64,000 nt of DNA. Source: Mansonella perstans. Lineage: Eukaryota > Nematoda > Chromadorea > Rhabditida > Onchocercidae. Shown one piece after another: positions 12,201 through 23,789 of this stretch. How positions within the stretch are numbered: position 1 is the first letter of the stretch; every line of letters begins with the position of its first letter. Position numbers and translations under genes: made by a program. The notes below the pieces were generated by a model that worked only from the letters and a program-made list of their open reading frames with translations, searched no databases and was not told where the DNA came from. The stretch covers positions 335,044-399,043 of the forward strand of contig JBAMDO010000006.1 in NCBI GenBank assembly GCA_037074765.1, written 5' to 3'.

Positions 12201-15200
12201 ATTAATTTGAGAAAAAATTTGTAATTTAGGAAGTCGTAGAAAACAAGCAAATTTAATTGGAATTCCACAATGCAACTTTTTCGAAGAAGACGAATCAGAG
12301 AAGCGCTAATTACAAAATTATCAATTTTTACACTCTTCACAAAGGATTTTTTCTAATTTGAGAATGTTTGAAAACAACACTGTCTATGATAACTTTTCGA
12401 TTCAAATCTTTAAATTTCAATTAAAGTCTCAATCCTGCCCTCTTCTGTCCATCTCGAGCACAGTTAGACTTATTGATGCACAAAACTGTTCTTATTCTCC
12501 CTATTTCTTAAATTTGAAAATTTAATAACTGAATTGTTAAGTTAACAAATCATTTACGTTCAACGCCCTTTGAATACGTCCCAGCGTGAATAAAACAGTT
12601 ATTTTCTTTTGTTTTGATGATCTAACGCGTTGCTTTTCTTTATATTAAATATAAAGGAAAATATTAACAGTTTTGCACCATTGAACTTCATTGAAATTTG
12701 CAAAAATTAAAGTATAAATTGAGACTATACAGTCTATCATTTTAGTGGTCACTTATTTTATTTGCGTTTTATATTTTATTATTAGCCGTTCGTTCAACAT
12801 TTTTTTAGACTTATGAAACGATTTAATACAAAAGGAAGTAAATTTGAACCAAATTTTTATGAATTCACCCGGAATTCCCGCAAAAAAACTTTTTGCCGAG
12901 GAGTGGCTATCAAATGCAATTATTTTTTGATGTCTTACGAAGGAATTGGGATGTTGAAGTTAAGGAATGTAATTAACGTCACCAAAATTTAGCAAAGATC
13001 AATTTGCAGCAATTGTTAAAATTGATCATCTCAAGACCTCAAATCTTAAAAAGATCATCTCAAAACCGAGAGAATTTGTGAAAAAGAAAACACTAGTGAT
13101 GCCATAAAATGGAAGCGTTAGTTCTTTATGAATTTTTAAGTTTTAAGCTCAATTTTTAAGCCAGGATTAAACTGTAATATACACAATTGGTGATAGTCAT
13201 TTCAGTGCTTAAACTGAAAAGAAACAACGGATACTTTTTGAAGTGAAACTTGCAGTAAGATTATCTGATAGTTTGTCAAATTAAATTTCTGGATTTATGC
13301 TCAGCAAATCGATGAAAAGCATTGAAAACTCTAGTGCCTTCGAATAGCACGGACCAAGAAGAAAGGCTCCAGTTCGAACAGTAATGCCTGACTTATTGGG
13401 CAATCAATGGTTCAAGAAACCCGAAATGGTATCTTATCCGATCCTTCTCCAATTAACTTCCGCTTTTTCAATCATCTCAACAACTTTTCAAGTAGATAAA
13501 AAGCAGTATTTAGTAGATAAAAAGTCAAGTAGATAAAAAGCAGTATTTATCCAATCACTGCATTTTCGATCACCTAAAAGTGATAAAAAAATATTTCTAG
13601 TTCACAAAAATGTACCACAATTAAAGGACGATCTATATGAACTTAATTTTGAAATTAATGATCCAGAAATGCATTTGCTTTTGTTCTAATATAATTTGAA
13701 TCTTGAATTATAAAATTTTTAAGCAATTGTACTTGTGCATGGATATAATCGGGGACGAAGTTTTTCATTAATGTTTTTCTTAAGATTTTTTCTAAATTTT
13801 TAAATTTTTTAAAAAAGTTCTTATTTTTACTCAACAGTTACTATTATCCAATAAATTCTAATTGCAAAATACAGTAGCTGATAAGCGTATTTGTTCTGAA
13901 TAATCGACTAATCCAAACTTTTCTTTTATCCTACAGTCGACATACTTTTCTCTCTAATTCATAAGTTATACGAAAGCGTCATTTTTTAATTGGTCGAATC
14001 AAATAACTAATCAAATTAGACAATCAAATTAGATCAAATTAGACAATAGACAAACTTCCAATATTAAAGAAATGAAAATTCTGACTGATTTTGAAGGCGA
14101 ATTAGTCCTGGAAATCTTTATGGGAAATGTAATCGGCAAGAATTAAGAAAATTTAAGAATTTTGCTAAAATTGTTTTTCATAGCTTTAAAAGAAGCAAAC
14201 GGGACAGTAATCAAAATAATGAAGTCTTTTTTTTGTTTTATGAAACCTCTATTGCTATTACAGATATGGCAACTAATCACTGACCTCCTCATAAGTTTTG
14301 GTAAATATTTCGCTTATTTCAAATGATTGCACTTGACAGGGATAGCAATGCCAGATATTAACTGGGATAAGGTCATTCACATGGATTAATTTAATAGGTA
14401 TAAGAGAGTTAGTAAAATTATTGATCTATCAGTAGAGAAAGGTATAAAACACTAATTTCAACAAAATCCTTCATTAAAAAAATAAAAAAATTGACCTAAC
14501 TTAGCTCTCTTTATCGGATTTTAAATACAAGAAGCATCTCTGTATATGAGAATTACTTTCAAGCAATTAACTTTCGAACAATTATACAGCATATTATAAA
14601 ATAATTACTTATAAATAAAGAAAGGACAGAGAGAGAAACATTGATTGAAAATTTTTAAGGGAATGAGATAGCAATAGAAGCAGTTAAGAAAGACAAAGCC
14701 AACTTTGACTCTATGAAATATTCAAATTTATACTTTTGATTCAAATAAGTATTTAGCAAAATTAATTTTCCAGGTTGCTACAACAGCAAATCGGAATTTG
14801 CATATTAATTGTGAAAAATTAAATTAAATAACTTCCTAGCAAAAAGCATCTCTTATTACATAGGAACATTAGGAGAAGACGAATTTATAATCAACATACA
14901 TATGGCAGATTGTCTCGATTTCAGTAGAAAACAAACACTACTTTAACTATTGGAACTTAAATTCAAGTAATTTTATTGAAATATTGATTCGTAGAAAATA
15001 GATAAAACACACTATTGAAACAAAATTCAAGAACTTTGAAAAACAAGGAAAGAACTAAGAATAATGTTCGGGAAATTTTTAAATTTTTCATTTCTTTTTT
15101 TTAGTCTATATTAGTATTAATTGAATACTTCAAAAATCTTTTTGTAAAATTGAAAGTATATATCAGTAGATTTAATTTTAAAAAATACTATTTTTCAGCT

Positions 15201-18200
15201 TTCAAAAAGCTGTGATCTGAGAATTTTCAAATAAATCTCGAGACTGAAAAATAAATTTCTAAATAATAGTTGAAAATAAACTGGGAGATGCTGCAATGAT
15301 GTTATACTAGAAGATGTATTGTATGAATTGATTCTTCAAAAATTTTGAGAAATGAGTTTTGGAATTGTAAAATTACGACAGGAAAATTTTGTAATCGAAA
15401 TATCGAAAATTGAAATTTGATATTTGGCGAGACATCATTAATGAAGTTTTATTTTGTCAAAAGCAAAATATTTTGTAAAATGTCTGATGAAAGCTGAATT
15501 TGTATATTCATATGAATGGTATCTCTGAATTGTTCCTCGATGAAAAAATTTAAATATCATTGTCTAATTGAGAGCCAAAAGGATTTCAGTGGCATGTAAG
15601 CATATTTCAAATTATTAAAATTTTCTATTGTAATAATGGAAAGAATTGAAATAAACACAAGAAGTAAAAAAAGAAAAAAAAAATCAGATAGAAAATTGAA
15701 ATTGAAAATAATTGTGAAATATTGCCCAATTATTTGAGATTTTATGGGAAAATTTATGTGATTCATTTTACATCAACAGTTCAAAATTAAAGTGAGGAGA
15801 AATGAAGGGAACAAAAATGAAAATAAAGATTTTAAAGTAGAGAAGAAATAAATGAAAAATTTCCATCATCAATTATTGGTATCATTAAATTTCGAGCTAT
15901 TTGTTTAAGACAATGAAAAAAACGCAATCAAATAAAATTAGATTAATTAAAATGAAATTGAAGAGCATTCGATGGATTAGATCAAAAATTAAGCGAGTTT
16001 AATATTAAATGAAATAAAAACTAAATTTCAATAGTATTTACTTCATGAGTTGAAAATCAGAAAACTTCATTATCTGAGCAATTCATAGCTATCGCAACTT
16101 TTATATTAATGATCTGTTCCAAAAGAATTTAGGAGTAAAAGAATTTAAAAATAGAATAGTAAAATTATTTGCATTTAAATATTAACTGAAAGCGGATTTA
16201 CTGAATGCTATGCAGTAGGATGGGAAAAATTTATCAGCGGCTAATTGATTAAGTTTTGCATATGAATGGTACCAATAGATGATTATAACAGCAATAAGGA
16301 CCGGGTTTCTTTACAGCTTTTGCTAGGCTGTAGAAATAAAACGCGAAAAAAAGAGATTTGATGGATTAGTTTTCTCAGAATTGATTTCAGAAATGTTTGT
16401 GAAATATACAATATTTGCCCGCCCTTTTTAATTTTTTGTATTAGGTAACGAAGTACTGAATTAATCAGTGAAAAAGAGATAATTAGAGTTGATCAAGATG
16501 AAGCGAAGGACGAAAAATAAAAGGAAAATGGACTAAAATAACATAATGATGACAATACAAGCACGTTCGAAAATGCAAATTAAAAATTTTAATTTTCAGT
16601 GAATAATAAGAACGCAGGAAATTCCTGAGAACTTACTAATAAATTTTGATTACACTTTTTGATAGTGTGATGAGAAATTTCCGCGAGTTGCAGTAGGTAA
16701 ATTTGCATTTTTAATAAAAAAATTTTTTAGTGCCATACCTGTTGTTTAACATACCTGAATGAAATCACTGATAGTTTTTTGTTTAAGCAATTCCTGTACG
16801 CGCGGTAGATTATGATGAAACTGAATGTGTAATTTGAAATCACGTGATAGTCGTGTAAATGTCTGGCCCACTTTATTTGGATCATCCGAGTAGTATTGCA
16901 GGCCTTTCAGCATTATGCTAGAAATTTGGAGAATAATCAAATTTGTTTGTGAAAGTCAGAAAATGAATCTTTTTTTTTTACTTTTCTGCTGCCAACTCAA
17001 TACTAGGCATAAAATGCCTACAAACCAAGGATGATGTGTCTTCTTAGACGTCCTCATTACCACTTCTGTAACCTAAGGATTTCGACTGAATCAGCAATTT
17101 ATTCTCGGGCACAGTAAACATACTTCGAGTGGAAATTGTGTAGTTGCTTCAGATTCATCATCAATTCATCCTTGTTTGCTTTCACTTCTTCCGGAATATC
17201 CACATCATTCAGCGCTTTTAGATATGTATCAACAATCATTCGTAGTTCATTAACGAATTCTTCCTCGGAACGCAGTAAATCATGATAAACTTGACTGTAA
17301 AATAAAATTTTGTCCAACATTGGAAATTTAACCTAGCACTTAGCAGCTAAAATTTTATGTGAAATTGCGCAGGGATAAGATTTAATAGCACCAAAGTATT
17401 TGCGAGCCTGCTACAATGAAGATATTTAAATCGCATTCTTATGGTAAATCTGGAATCAGAATATCAGGATGTATTCACGATTTCTCCAAACTTACTCTCT
17501 TTTCATAATTGCTTCTTGTTCATCTGTCAAATTTAGATCTCTGTTCACCAGTTCACGAGTTTGTTTTCGTTGTTTATAATATTCTGTTGGTGACTCGAAA
17601 TATGATCCTGGTACCCAACCTGATTTTGGTGGACGTGCCTAGAAAAAATTTCATGAGGACTCACATTTTCTACTTGAAATTACTAAAAATAGAGGAATTT
17701 TTTTTTTAAATCATCAACCTTTGTTCTGATAAGCCACGAAGCGGCATTCTTTTTGTCTAACACTTCAACAATTTGTCCTTGTTCCAATGATATTGAATTA
17801 GTGTCACCAGGTTCAGGGATATAGTCTTGAGTTGCTATATATACTGGCAACGATCGGATCTCTGAGACCTTGAATAAATACAAAAATATATTGGAAATTG
17901 GATAAGCATTATTTCGATATTATTAAGTATTGAGATTCGAACACTCTGCAATTTCTAAGATTTCAAAATAGCAAGGAACTGCGGTGAAATTTATGATCTG
18001 CTGCAATGATTTCGAATGGTCCTACAGAAATAATTTCGGATGATGAACTTCGACCACGATCGCTGTTTCTTGAAACAACCGATTCGGAACGGTAAGATGA
18101 TCGAGCTGTATGTGCTGCATAATTCACATCTTCTGTTGCTGTGTATTTCCTGGAAAATCGAAGGTCGCATTCAAAGCGAAAAGAACTGCATTCATTCAGA

Positions 18201-18768
18201 TATTAATGAATTGATGGAAGGGAAAAGACCTCAGTCAGATACAATGTGAATTCAATAAATTTGTTGAGATGAATTATCTCTTAATAAATCTTTTCCTTTT
18301 TTAATTTCTTTATTTTTTCGCATAAAACATTAACTAAAAATTTCAGACTGGTGTGCAATAAGGTCGCTTATAGCAAATCCTTCTCAAATGAATCATTTGG
18401 TGTTTTCCTAATGTTTTTCTAATACACAAATTCCTACAGTATCCAATTAATTTTTCACTTAAATTTTGAATTGAAAAGAAGTTGAAACGATATGCATTTG
18501 AAATAAATTCTCATAGTTTTTTTATCCAGTTTAAGTCAACACATTTGTAAAGAATGGATTAACCGGAAATTTAAAGAAATTTAGACAACAGATCAGCAAT
18601 TCCAGACTATTTATAAATTATAAGATTCATCTCTGGACTTTAAAACACTAGTAATTCTAGTTTTCCATTCTAGTTCTAATTCTAATTTTTCAAGATTTCG
18701 TTTTCAAATTACCTGTACGAATTGTATTTACGTTGATATTGACGTTGACGTCGGCTTGCAAGATTCAT
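220..18768 (-). CDS. unc-89: UNC-89 (obscurin-like giant muscle protein), 5' part, runs off left edge
   Basis: The product is the M-line giant of nematode body-wall muscle, which links thick filaments to Rho-type signalling. Thirty-one exons join in consistent phase into about 1,760 residues; exon coordinates are given with the domain entries. The start MNLASRRQRQYQRKY resembles the C. elegans start MASRRQKQ. Domain order SH3-DH-PH-Ig array is diagnostic of UNC-89 and differs from vertebrate obscurin, where these domains lie near the C-terminus. Later Ig domains, any Fn3 and the kinase domains must lie left of position 1, because the last exon ends at a good donor in mid-domain. Two junctions are weak: the end of the exon starting at 3330, and a GC donor at 539-538. 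No TTTCAG trans-splice site was seen close upstream of the ATG. Identification is very secure; individual exon ends are less so. Confidence 0.96.
538..540 (-). other. unc-89: Candidate GC-AG intron donor in unc-89
   Basis: After the codons for DNGKK the sequence reads AAG followed by GCACTATTTTG, with no GT nearby in phase. The next exon starts cleanly at 431 after AATTCAG and continues the Ig domain as ITLKVENSEGQ. Joining 540 to 431 preserves phase 0. GC-AG introns occur at low frequency in nematodes. A sequencing error changing T to C is the alternative. Confidence 0.55.
2626..2661. repeat. Perfect 14-bp inverted repeat in a unc-89 intron
   Basis: Arms AAAATATACTTACA (2626-2639) and TGTAAGTATATTTT (2648-2661) are exact reverse complements with an 8-base loop. 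The short string ACTTCTACATGTA also occurs directly repeated at 2606-2618 and 2639-2651. It lies in the intron between exons 2810-2975 and 2300-2574. It could form a hairpin in the pre-mRNA. The AT content makes chance origin possible. Confidence 0.6.
3302..7734 (-). other. unc-89: unc-89 Ig domains 1-7
   Basis: Seven I-set Ig domains are spread over these exons: 7602-7734 and 7236-7414 (Ig1); 6689-6777 and 6212-6454 (Ig2); 5929-6009, 5566-5694 and the start of 5233-5418 (Ig3); 5233-5418 and 4677-4895 (Ig4); 4343-4533 and 3969-4179 (Ig5); 3969-4179 and 3424-3814 (Ig6); 3424-3814 and 3302-3330 (Ig7). Each shows the usual K-x-x-E-G-x-x-V start, the core Trp (for example EITWYKDD, PELVWLVDE, VSWFING) and the D-x-G-x-Y/V-x-C/A tail. 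Ig2 is strikingly conserved (PLRPSHDF, LEIRDAQPEDSG). Ig7 ends with VDETGALLT, after which the exon boundary cannot be fixed: an in-phase but weak donor follows ACA at 3301-3300, while open frame continues to about 3230. Confidence 0.9.
7937..8288 (-). other. unc-89: unc-89 linker between PH and first Ig domain
   Basis: Exons 8187-8288 and 7937-8044 encode an acidic, Ser/Thr-rich linker (EQDMEVDTISELDATMSD, SEFSEYSTISRS). A basic proline-containing stretch follows (GPDEGPPRKKIKSPPIISP), then SLYSGGSSSVDW before Ig1. The PRKKIKSPP and SLYSGGSSS motifs match the corresponding C. elegans linker as I remember it, which supports both exon calls. The segment looks disordered and phosphorylatable; no enzymatic motif is visible. 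A possible extra mini-exon lies just upstream at 8340-8378 (see findings). Confidence 0.85.
9767..10800 (-). other. unc-89: unc-89 PH domain
   Basis: The domain begins at the end of the preceding exon (KLGRLYRH) and continues in exons 10106-10240 (DSFLVWEGNEEPTERYVFLF, then KNKLMFTDKN) and 9767-9932 (LDKYTIRV through GLPEFQISAKD to FVQQAWLKNMSEM). The strand pattern and the C-terminal helix with the conserved tryptophan (AWLKNM, near residue 448) fit a PH domain directly after a RhoGEF, where it normally assists exchange or membrane contact. The last exon ends one base into a codon (GAT G). It joins the exon starting at 8288 to give a Glu codon. Confidence 0.92.
10771..17294 (-). other. unc-89: unc-89 RhoGEF (DH) domain, split by a 5.4-kb intron
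   Basis: Exons are 17124-17294, 16755-16917, 11242-11337 and 10771-10935. DH conserved region 1 is visible as VYHDLLRSEEEFVNELR (from about residue 160). It is followed by LHNFHSNIMLKGLQYYSDDP, then GQTFTRLSRDFKLH, ADRIVQYQNYFKEFVKYA and KALELMMSIPERATDMKY, the last resembling the helix that contacts the GTPase. In C. elegans UNC-89 this DH-PH unit activates Rho; the same role here is inferred. Phases across all joins are consistent (2, 2, 0, 0, 0). No substitution or frameshift suggests loss of function. Confidence 0.92.
11338..16754 (-). other. Large intron of unc-89 within the DH domain; no gene seen inside
   Basis: This 5.4-kb intron is far longer than the other unc-89 introns in the window, which run from about 50 bases to about 1.5 kb (9766-8289). 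Both strands were read. Only short, AT-rich open frames occur, none with a recognisable motif or flanking splice signals. It holds small tandem repeats: GTAGATAAAAAG three times near 13492-13550 and CAAATTAGA three times near 14010-14046. An intron this size could carry enhancers or an internal promoter for short UNC-89 forms, but nothing in the sequence proves this. Confidence 0.6.
17496..18768 (-). other. unc-89: unc-89 N-terminal exons: leader and SH3 domain
   Basis: Exons are 18713-18768, 18026-18149, 17719-17868 and 17496-17638. The first two encode a Ser/Arg-rich leader (YRKYTATEDVNY, then RSSYRSES and RGRSSSSEII). The SH3 domain starts with LPVYIATQDYIPEPGD at about residue 66 and continues through LEQGQIVEVLDKKN and WLIRTK. 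It ends just inside the next exon with SGWVPGSYFESP near residue 125. The ALYDY-like strand, the acidic RT loop, the tryptophan and the terminal VPGSYF are all present, so the fold looks intact. The rest of the fourth exon (PTEYYKQRKQTRELVNRDL) is a basic linker to the DH domain. Confidence 0.93.
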
Positions 18769-21700
18769 TTTTCAAGCAAGATACAAATTCAAAAATTTCA
18801 GTAAATTTTATGGAAAAATTCGGTAATTGGGCAGCGTTGAATTCGTTAATTTCATAAATATGCAAGCGAAATATTTACTTATATGCGGTGATTCTTCACC
18901 AGATCACTTGCGAAGTTCGTTTTCCAAATTTTGGAACAAAATTGAAACAGAAGAGAAATAATCAAAGAAAGTAGAATAAGTCAGTGTATTGCTCGAAAGA
19001 ATCAAATCTGTGATAACTTTTTGGACCATGCCAAATTCCTCATTAGAACTGTTTCCACTTTTCCCTTCGAAAAAATCCAAATTGTGCAAACTTTCGTTCG
19101 TGTTTTGTTTAGTTACTAATTCAAAACTAAAAGGGTAAGGGTGCGGTCTTGGTGGCAATGAACCGAATGCGCCTGAAGTCAAGATGTAGTGTGTGATTCA
19201 ATGAATGGGAACTCTGGGATATTGGATGGTTCAGATAGAAAGGAATGAGAGATAAAAAGAAGACTAGAGCAGAAAACTTAAAAGAGGAGGAGGTGGAAGT
19301 GTTGCTCATATATTTTAAAATTTTTGCTGTAGTTTGTTTCTAGCGGAGAAGATATCTGTAAGAAGGGAGAAGAAGGCTAATTATGATATGTCAGGAAAAT
19401 CAACAGACAACCATTATGGTGATTACACTATCACTGATATGATATAGCTGTTCATTCATGTTACTCACATTGGTAACGATTGTGATGCTTACAAGAATAA
19501 GATATGCTAGAGTCTTTGTACTGTTTTCGAAAGTTGTTTTTTCCTAAAATCTTTTCCATTGCTTCTTTTTCTCTCTTCCAACTTATCTCTTCAGTTATCA
19601 AAACATGCCGATAGCATCGTTGAACATTTCTAAAAAGTTAGAAGACAGAGAGCATAAGGCCTTTGTTTTTTATTACTTTTCATTCCTCTTCTTCTTTCAT
19701 TCTCAACAGATTCCTTAAGCTCCAAAAAGATTCTTTCTACAGTGACCTGAGATTTCTCGTCTTTCTCGTGCATTTTGTAATTTTCATCCCACTCAATCCA
19801 TTTTTTCCTATTTACAATCAATAATGATTGCATCACTCAAAAATTTAAGCGTCATAATATTGTGATTTAAATCATCATATTCCACAATTTATTGATCTGA
19901 TTATTTATTTTGCAACAACTTACTTACATCAATTTTTGCAAATTTTCAACCATTCCATCGCCCACACAACACTGAGCAAAATCAAAACAGCACCTTTACA
20001 CTTCGCAATCTTTTTCTACTTCATTACAACAGACAATAATTATCTCAAATTATTGTTGTTGTAATCTATGATCTATGCGATGATATTCAATGCCTCATTT
20101 CGCAGCATTTCCAGAATTGTTCAGGCCTGCCTTATCCACAAATTCATTCGCTCTGCATATATTTCCTTGTTTAAAATTTAGAATTTCAAAAATAAATTTT
20201 TTAAATTAAACTAATTAAATTCAATTAAAAAAGATCAAATTGAAATTAAATTTAAGTTTTGGCTAGAGGGTTTTGCATATTTGCTTCTGGATCAATTGCA
20301 TTTATTGATTCAACATCAAAATTTTTCGTGCTCCATCATGATGTAAATTGGGGCCATTAAATACAAGCGAACACTTAATAGCTGACTTGGCTGCCTGGTT
20401 GTAGGTTGATATTTACTATTTTACCCAATTTTATGGAAGATGTTCCACTTCAATTTTTTTCAAAGTGAACATATTTATTTTTGCATATTTACCTCTCTTA
20501 TTGACACCACAATGAGCTATCTGAAAACTGCTTCAACCGTATCAATTGACAAATCGACTTTCTTGCAAGTAATTCTGAACATATTTCATAGAAACAATCA
20601 AAGTTTTAACCAATCTTGGCGTAGTTTTAAAAAATGCATAATTTTAATGCTCAAATTTCCAGAACTTTTGTCAATATAGGATGAAAGTGACGAAATATAA
20701 AACCATCGATATAAAATCAATAGTGAAATGGATACTACTGGAAATATAGAAGCAGTGTTTTTAAATTGGATCTTTGACAAAATCTTGCATTGTGAACGAT
20801 TGACGTATATTATCTGTAAGACAATAGAATTGCAGTGACACCTAAAATTTTCACCTATTTCAGTCATGTAATATATTTTAGATTACTAGCGATAGTTAGA
20901 GAAATAAGAAATCTGCTTGAGTACTGGTAAGTTTTGGAAAATTTCAAATGCCAAGGAAAGATTGGCGATGGACACAAATGAAACACATTTTTGCAATTTT
21001 TGAAATTTTAGATTCATTTCGATTGTTTCCATAGTTTCAACATTTGATTCTACGGAGCTTCCTTCACATGGGTCATATTTTCAGAATTCAGTAGCAACAG
21101 TTTACACACTTAAAACCCGATTTGATATCACATGCTACAGAACAATGAGAAAGTTGTTTAAGATAGCTGGAAGGAAAAAGAGAAGATGGAAAAGATTTCA
21201 AATTGCTTTTTTTCGAAACGACGGTTTATCCAGAACAAATGTCGCTAATGCAGAAATTACACATCGAATCCCTTTTGTTTGCTGCATTGTTTGTACTTTA
21301 AACGCAAAAAAAATCTGGTTAGAGAAATGCTTTGATTAAAAAATACGAAAGTTTTATTGCATCTTCTGTGTTAAAGAGAAAACCGAAATCTCCATTTATC
21401 GAATTACAGAAAATATTAAAGTTCGCAGTCATAAACCGTTTTACGGCTTATGATTACAAGCTGTGAAAAATAGCAAAAAGATTTGGTAATTATTTTTTGA
21501 GAATTGAAATTTCCACTTCTTAAATTTCCCGTTAAAGATCTCATTTCTAATAGCAAACTACAATTTTTCAATATCTAAAAAGTAGTCCGTAATTTCCGTT
21601 TTCAAAAAATTCACCACTTCACTGACAGTGAAATACCTGAAGATTTTCTATTTAATTCATAGTGTTGTTTCTACAGCCCGATAAAAATTTAAGGGAATAG

Positions 21701-23739
21701 AAACTTTCTTCTCTGAAGTATTCCGAAATTACAAACCATTTTAGTCATCAGATTTTCGATATATGGATCAATATTTTGTTTATTTTTCGAAGAGATACAA
21801 CATTCCACATCATGATATTTTTTGCTGTTTTGAACAAAACATCTTGAAATCGGAAATTTTGATCAGTAATCTTGTAATCTAATCTTAAAACTCCGTTTTG
21901 AAAAAATTCTGCCGCATCCTATCATTTAAATTTCATCTATTTCTTCCACGCATTCAAAAGATCCCGCTTGACCATATCCAGATCATTAAAATGAATAGAA
22001 GACCCAAATGGTCGTAATGAAAGTTCGAACGCAATCTTAATGAAATCTGATGCCGAATTTAAGCAAGTAATAAAGAGTCGAATGACGGAAATAGGGTCAA
22101 GAAAATCAGTTCAATTACGAAAATCTTTTTTTGTGCACTAACTAAGATTCAGTTTAGGAAAACTTGAAGAGCAAAGCTTCTTTTGAACACTTGCAGTCCT
22201 GAATTAAGCAGCTCATTACTTTTTAGTATTCAGTTGTTAAACTGACTGTACATCAAGAAATCATAAATGATTTCAAAAAGTTTCATCATATTTCCGTGAT
22301 TGGCTATCTACTGAAGTGCAATCTTCACAAGTTGTTATGGAAATCCATGTACAACCGTTTTATGATCTGGACCATTTCCAAAACTTATCGTTTAATATTC
22401 ATTCATTGGATTAGTTTAGTAACCAAATCAACCAACTCACCAGTAGGAATGTTTTGAAGCTTTACTTGAATTACCAACAATATTCTGTTCAAATTTATAT
22501 AACTTAGCTGTTTGTATTTTAGCAATAAGTTCAAATTGCAGATCTGATCGAATTTGTTGGCAATTGAAATCACTGTGAACTGATTAACTGCAATTGTTAC
22601 AGGAAATTGAATGGTGCAGTAAACTTCTACATATCTTTTCGCGTAATTCAGAAGTGATTCTATACTTTCAAGAAACTGAGAAGCTTCTGGTGCTGATTTT
22701 AAACCTGATATAACGTCTACTAGCATCCTTTCTATTTAATGTACTTCCGCTATAGTTTGCAAACAAGCTGCGCCTCATGAAGCTTTTATCTATCTTATCT
22801 ATTAGACCGGATGTATACATTCTTACGATCGAATTACTGATCATCGAATGTTACTTGCTATTGAAAGAACCAAGTCATAACTTTTGCTCGTCATTTACAA
22901 ACATCTTCAGGTTGGTTACAAATGCTAGTGTAAAGGAAAACTTCTTTTCTATCTTTCCACAAATTGAAATTTTCATTTCCTTATCTAGTTTGAAATCCTT
23001 CGAGAAACAACTTCTAAAAGTCATACTACTGAAAATATAAGCTAACTAAAATTCGGACGAGTTTAATTTTTCTGTCAACATTTTCGTATTCGGATTGACC
23101 TCTGCAGAAAAATGTTTGGTTTCGCTTTGTTTCATATATTCCTACGAATCCATAAATAATCGATAATACTCGATATTTATAAATAATCGATAATAAAGAA
23201 CAGGAGTATTAATGAGTGTATTAAGTTTTAACAATTAAATTTATGCATCATGCCTTCCTGGCGTTTCATCTCCTCCAGATTCTCTTTATTATAAAAAGTT
23301 TTAAATGCAAAATTATGTTATCTTATTACTTCAGTTTAGAAAGAGCAATAAATTCTAGGCTTTTCATTTTAAGCAAGGATTCTGCAGATGATGTTTAGTG
23401 TTTATTCATGGTTATGTTTGTGCGTGTATCTATCTATGTGGGAAAAAAGTCATTACGAATTTTGAATGATAATTAGTTTGGCTAATTACTAAAGGATTTA
23501 AACGACGTGCTAATTCAGCTTATCTGGAAAACAAAGCACTATCTACTAGAATTATACTTGGACTGATGCATTTAGTGCCAGAAAGTAAGGAAAAGAATAC
23601 GGAGATAAAACGTGAATTAGCGAGCGACTGTTTTCATCTTTCAACGGCAAGCAACATTTCCGGACAACGGGACACTTCCGGACAATATGCACCGGCCAGA
23701 CAACAGCATAACTGAATCGGTTGTATTCTTGCATATCGA

Positions 23740-23789
23740 TGCTTTCTTACACTGCTTTCTTATGTGCTTTCTTACGGATGCTTTCCTAC
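23740..23789. repeat. Short minisatellite, about four copies of TGCTTTCTTAC
   Basis: Units begin at about 23740, 23753, 23765 and 23779, each 10 to 14 bases apart with small changes (the last reads TGCTTTCCTAC). Just to the left, TTCCGGACAA occurs twice at about 23658-23686 in a locally GC-richer patch. There is no coding frame through it. It is probably replication slippage. Confidence 0.7.

Noticed and set aside
22403..22726. 107-codon minus-strand open frame starting MLVDVISGLKSAPEASQF
   Set aside because: The N-terminal part looks protein-like, but no family was recognised, no flanking exons could be phased, and about one frame of this length is expected by chance.
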